Shown piece by piece: positions 63,632 through 64,000 of a stretch of DNA of 64,000 nt. This stretch comes from an uncultured Peptostreptococcaceae bacterium (GTDB taxonomy: Bacteria; Bacillota; Clostridia; Peptostreptococcales; Peptostreptococcaceae): contig CAMTIM010000043.1 in NCBI GenBank assembly GCA_947072565.1, positions 186,001-250,000 on the forward strand. Direction: 5' to 3'. How positions within the stretch are numbered: the stretch's first letter is position 1; each line of letters starts with the position of its first letter. The notes under the pieces are model-generated. The model was not told where the DNA came from and searched no databases. It saw only the letters and a program-made list of their open reading frames with translations. The translations under genes were made by a program, and so were the position numbers.

Positions 63632-63844
63632 CTATTTTTGTTTTCCAGCCATTTGTTGTTCAGCCATTTCAACTAATTTTTTAGTCATGTATCCACCAAC
63701 ATAACCATTCTCTCTAGCAGTAAGGTTTCCTTTGTCTGCTTCTTGATAGTTTTGCATACCAAGTTCGTTAGCTATTTCTAATTTCATTTGGTTTAAAGCT
63801 TGTTTAGCTTGAGGTACTGCTTTTTTATTGTTAGTATTTGTCAT
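63632..63844 (-). CDS. Alpha/beta-type small acid-soluble spore protein
   Basis: This 70-residue DNA-coating spore protein has the GPR protease site region KLEIANELG (about 21-29) and the DNA-binding signature LTARENGYVGGYMTKKLVEMAE (about 41-62). It protects spore DNA from UV and heat and is degraded at germination. It is normally made in the forespore under sigma G; a CATATAATA-like -10 lies upstream near 63885 but is not certain. GAAGG precedes the ATG. It shows that the organism sporulates. Confidence 0.95.
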   Translation of the reverse strand: MTNTNNKKAVPQAKQALNQMKLEIANELGMQNYQEADKGNLTARENGYVGGYMTKKLVEMAEQQMAGKQK

Positions 63845-63948
63845 TGTTGATTACCTTCTTTCTGATATAATTTTGTTGCTTGATAGTATTATATGAAGTT
63901 ACAAAATTTTAATCCTCGGTAATATTTTCCACAAACGTAATACTTTAT

Positions 63949-64000
63949 CTAACAATAATATCCTGCTAAATATCCTGTTGAAAATGCTATTTGAAGATTG
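63949..64000 (-). CDS. Possible C-terminus of a gene running off the window
   Basis: One minus-strand frame reads NLQIAFSTGYLAGYYC then TAG. Only 16 codons are visible, and another frame is also open to 63910, so this is a weak call. No family can be named. Confidence 0.25.
   Translation of the reverse strand, partial: NLQIAFSTGYLAGYYC

Noticed and set aside
1-64000. CRISPR arrays, rRNA or tRNA genes
   Set aside because: No regularly spaced direct repeats with unique spacers, no cloverleaf-like sequences and no rRNA signatures were seen on reading both strands.

Overview
The window is AT-rich chromosomal DNA from an anaerobic, spore-forming, fermentative Firmicute. The family content points to the Clostridia, most likely Peptostreptococcaceae (the Clostridioides/Paraclostridium/Romboutsia/Terrisporobacter neighbourhood). 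The evidence is an alpha/beta small acid-soluble spore protein, SpoVD/SpoVE-type division genes, [FeFe]-hydrogenase with all three maturases, a selenocysteine formate dehydrogenase, pyruvate:ferredoxin oxidoreductase, rubrerythrin, class III fructose bisphosphatase and a BusR-like regulator beside a BCCT transporter. The genus cannot be fixed from the sequence alone. Most genes lie on the minus strand. I saw no rRNA, tRNA or CRISPR array.

Region 1 (1-7541 and 24009-25716) is a division and cell-wall cluster. On the minus strand, lgt-rsmH lies upstream and ftsL-spoVD-murF-mraY-murD-spoVE-murG lies downstream. Between rsmH and ftsL sits a formate/hydrogen/pterin-cofactor island of about 16 kb (7798-23810). 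It holds moaB, moaC, hydF, hydE, hydG, a plus-strand hydA, a Sec-containing fdhF read through an in-frame TGA with a SECIS hairpin, fdhD, tupABC (tungstate uptake), two moeA genes (one fused to a periplasmic-binding-like domain) and a MOSC gene. Together these import W/Mo, build the pterin cofactor and the H-cluster, and make two enzymes that could interconvert formate and H2 + CO2.

Region 2 (25974-41393) has a BusR-like c-di-AMP-type regulator convergent with a betaine/carnitine-family BCCT transporter that carries a palindrome across its promoter. Next come two M16 peptidase genes with a membrane-anchored chelatase-fold protein, ychF, and a CstA-type (pyruvate/peptide) transporter beside a LytS/LytTR two-component pair, with a LytTR-like direct repeat in between. 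After these come murE, an Asp/Glu racemase and an ATP-grasp ligase, which together suggest D-amino-acid cross-bridge synthesis.

Region 3 (41472-57752) starts with a glucose-type PTS unit (antiterminator, EIIA, EIICB). Each of its three genes has its own RAT antiterminator plus terminator, and ptsG also has an internal promoter with a cre-like site. It continues with rubrerythrin, fbp, nifJ, deoC, an HxlR regulator, pduL and aroC-aroB-aroA.

Region 4 (about 57760-64000) has an IS607-type element directly upstream of aroC. Its TnpA is intact and its TnpB is broken by one stop codon. Beyond it are an iron-sulfur flavoprotein, a GAF/SpoIIE-type phosphatase, three small genes of unknown function and an ssp gene.
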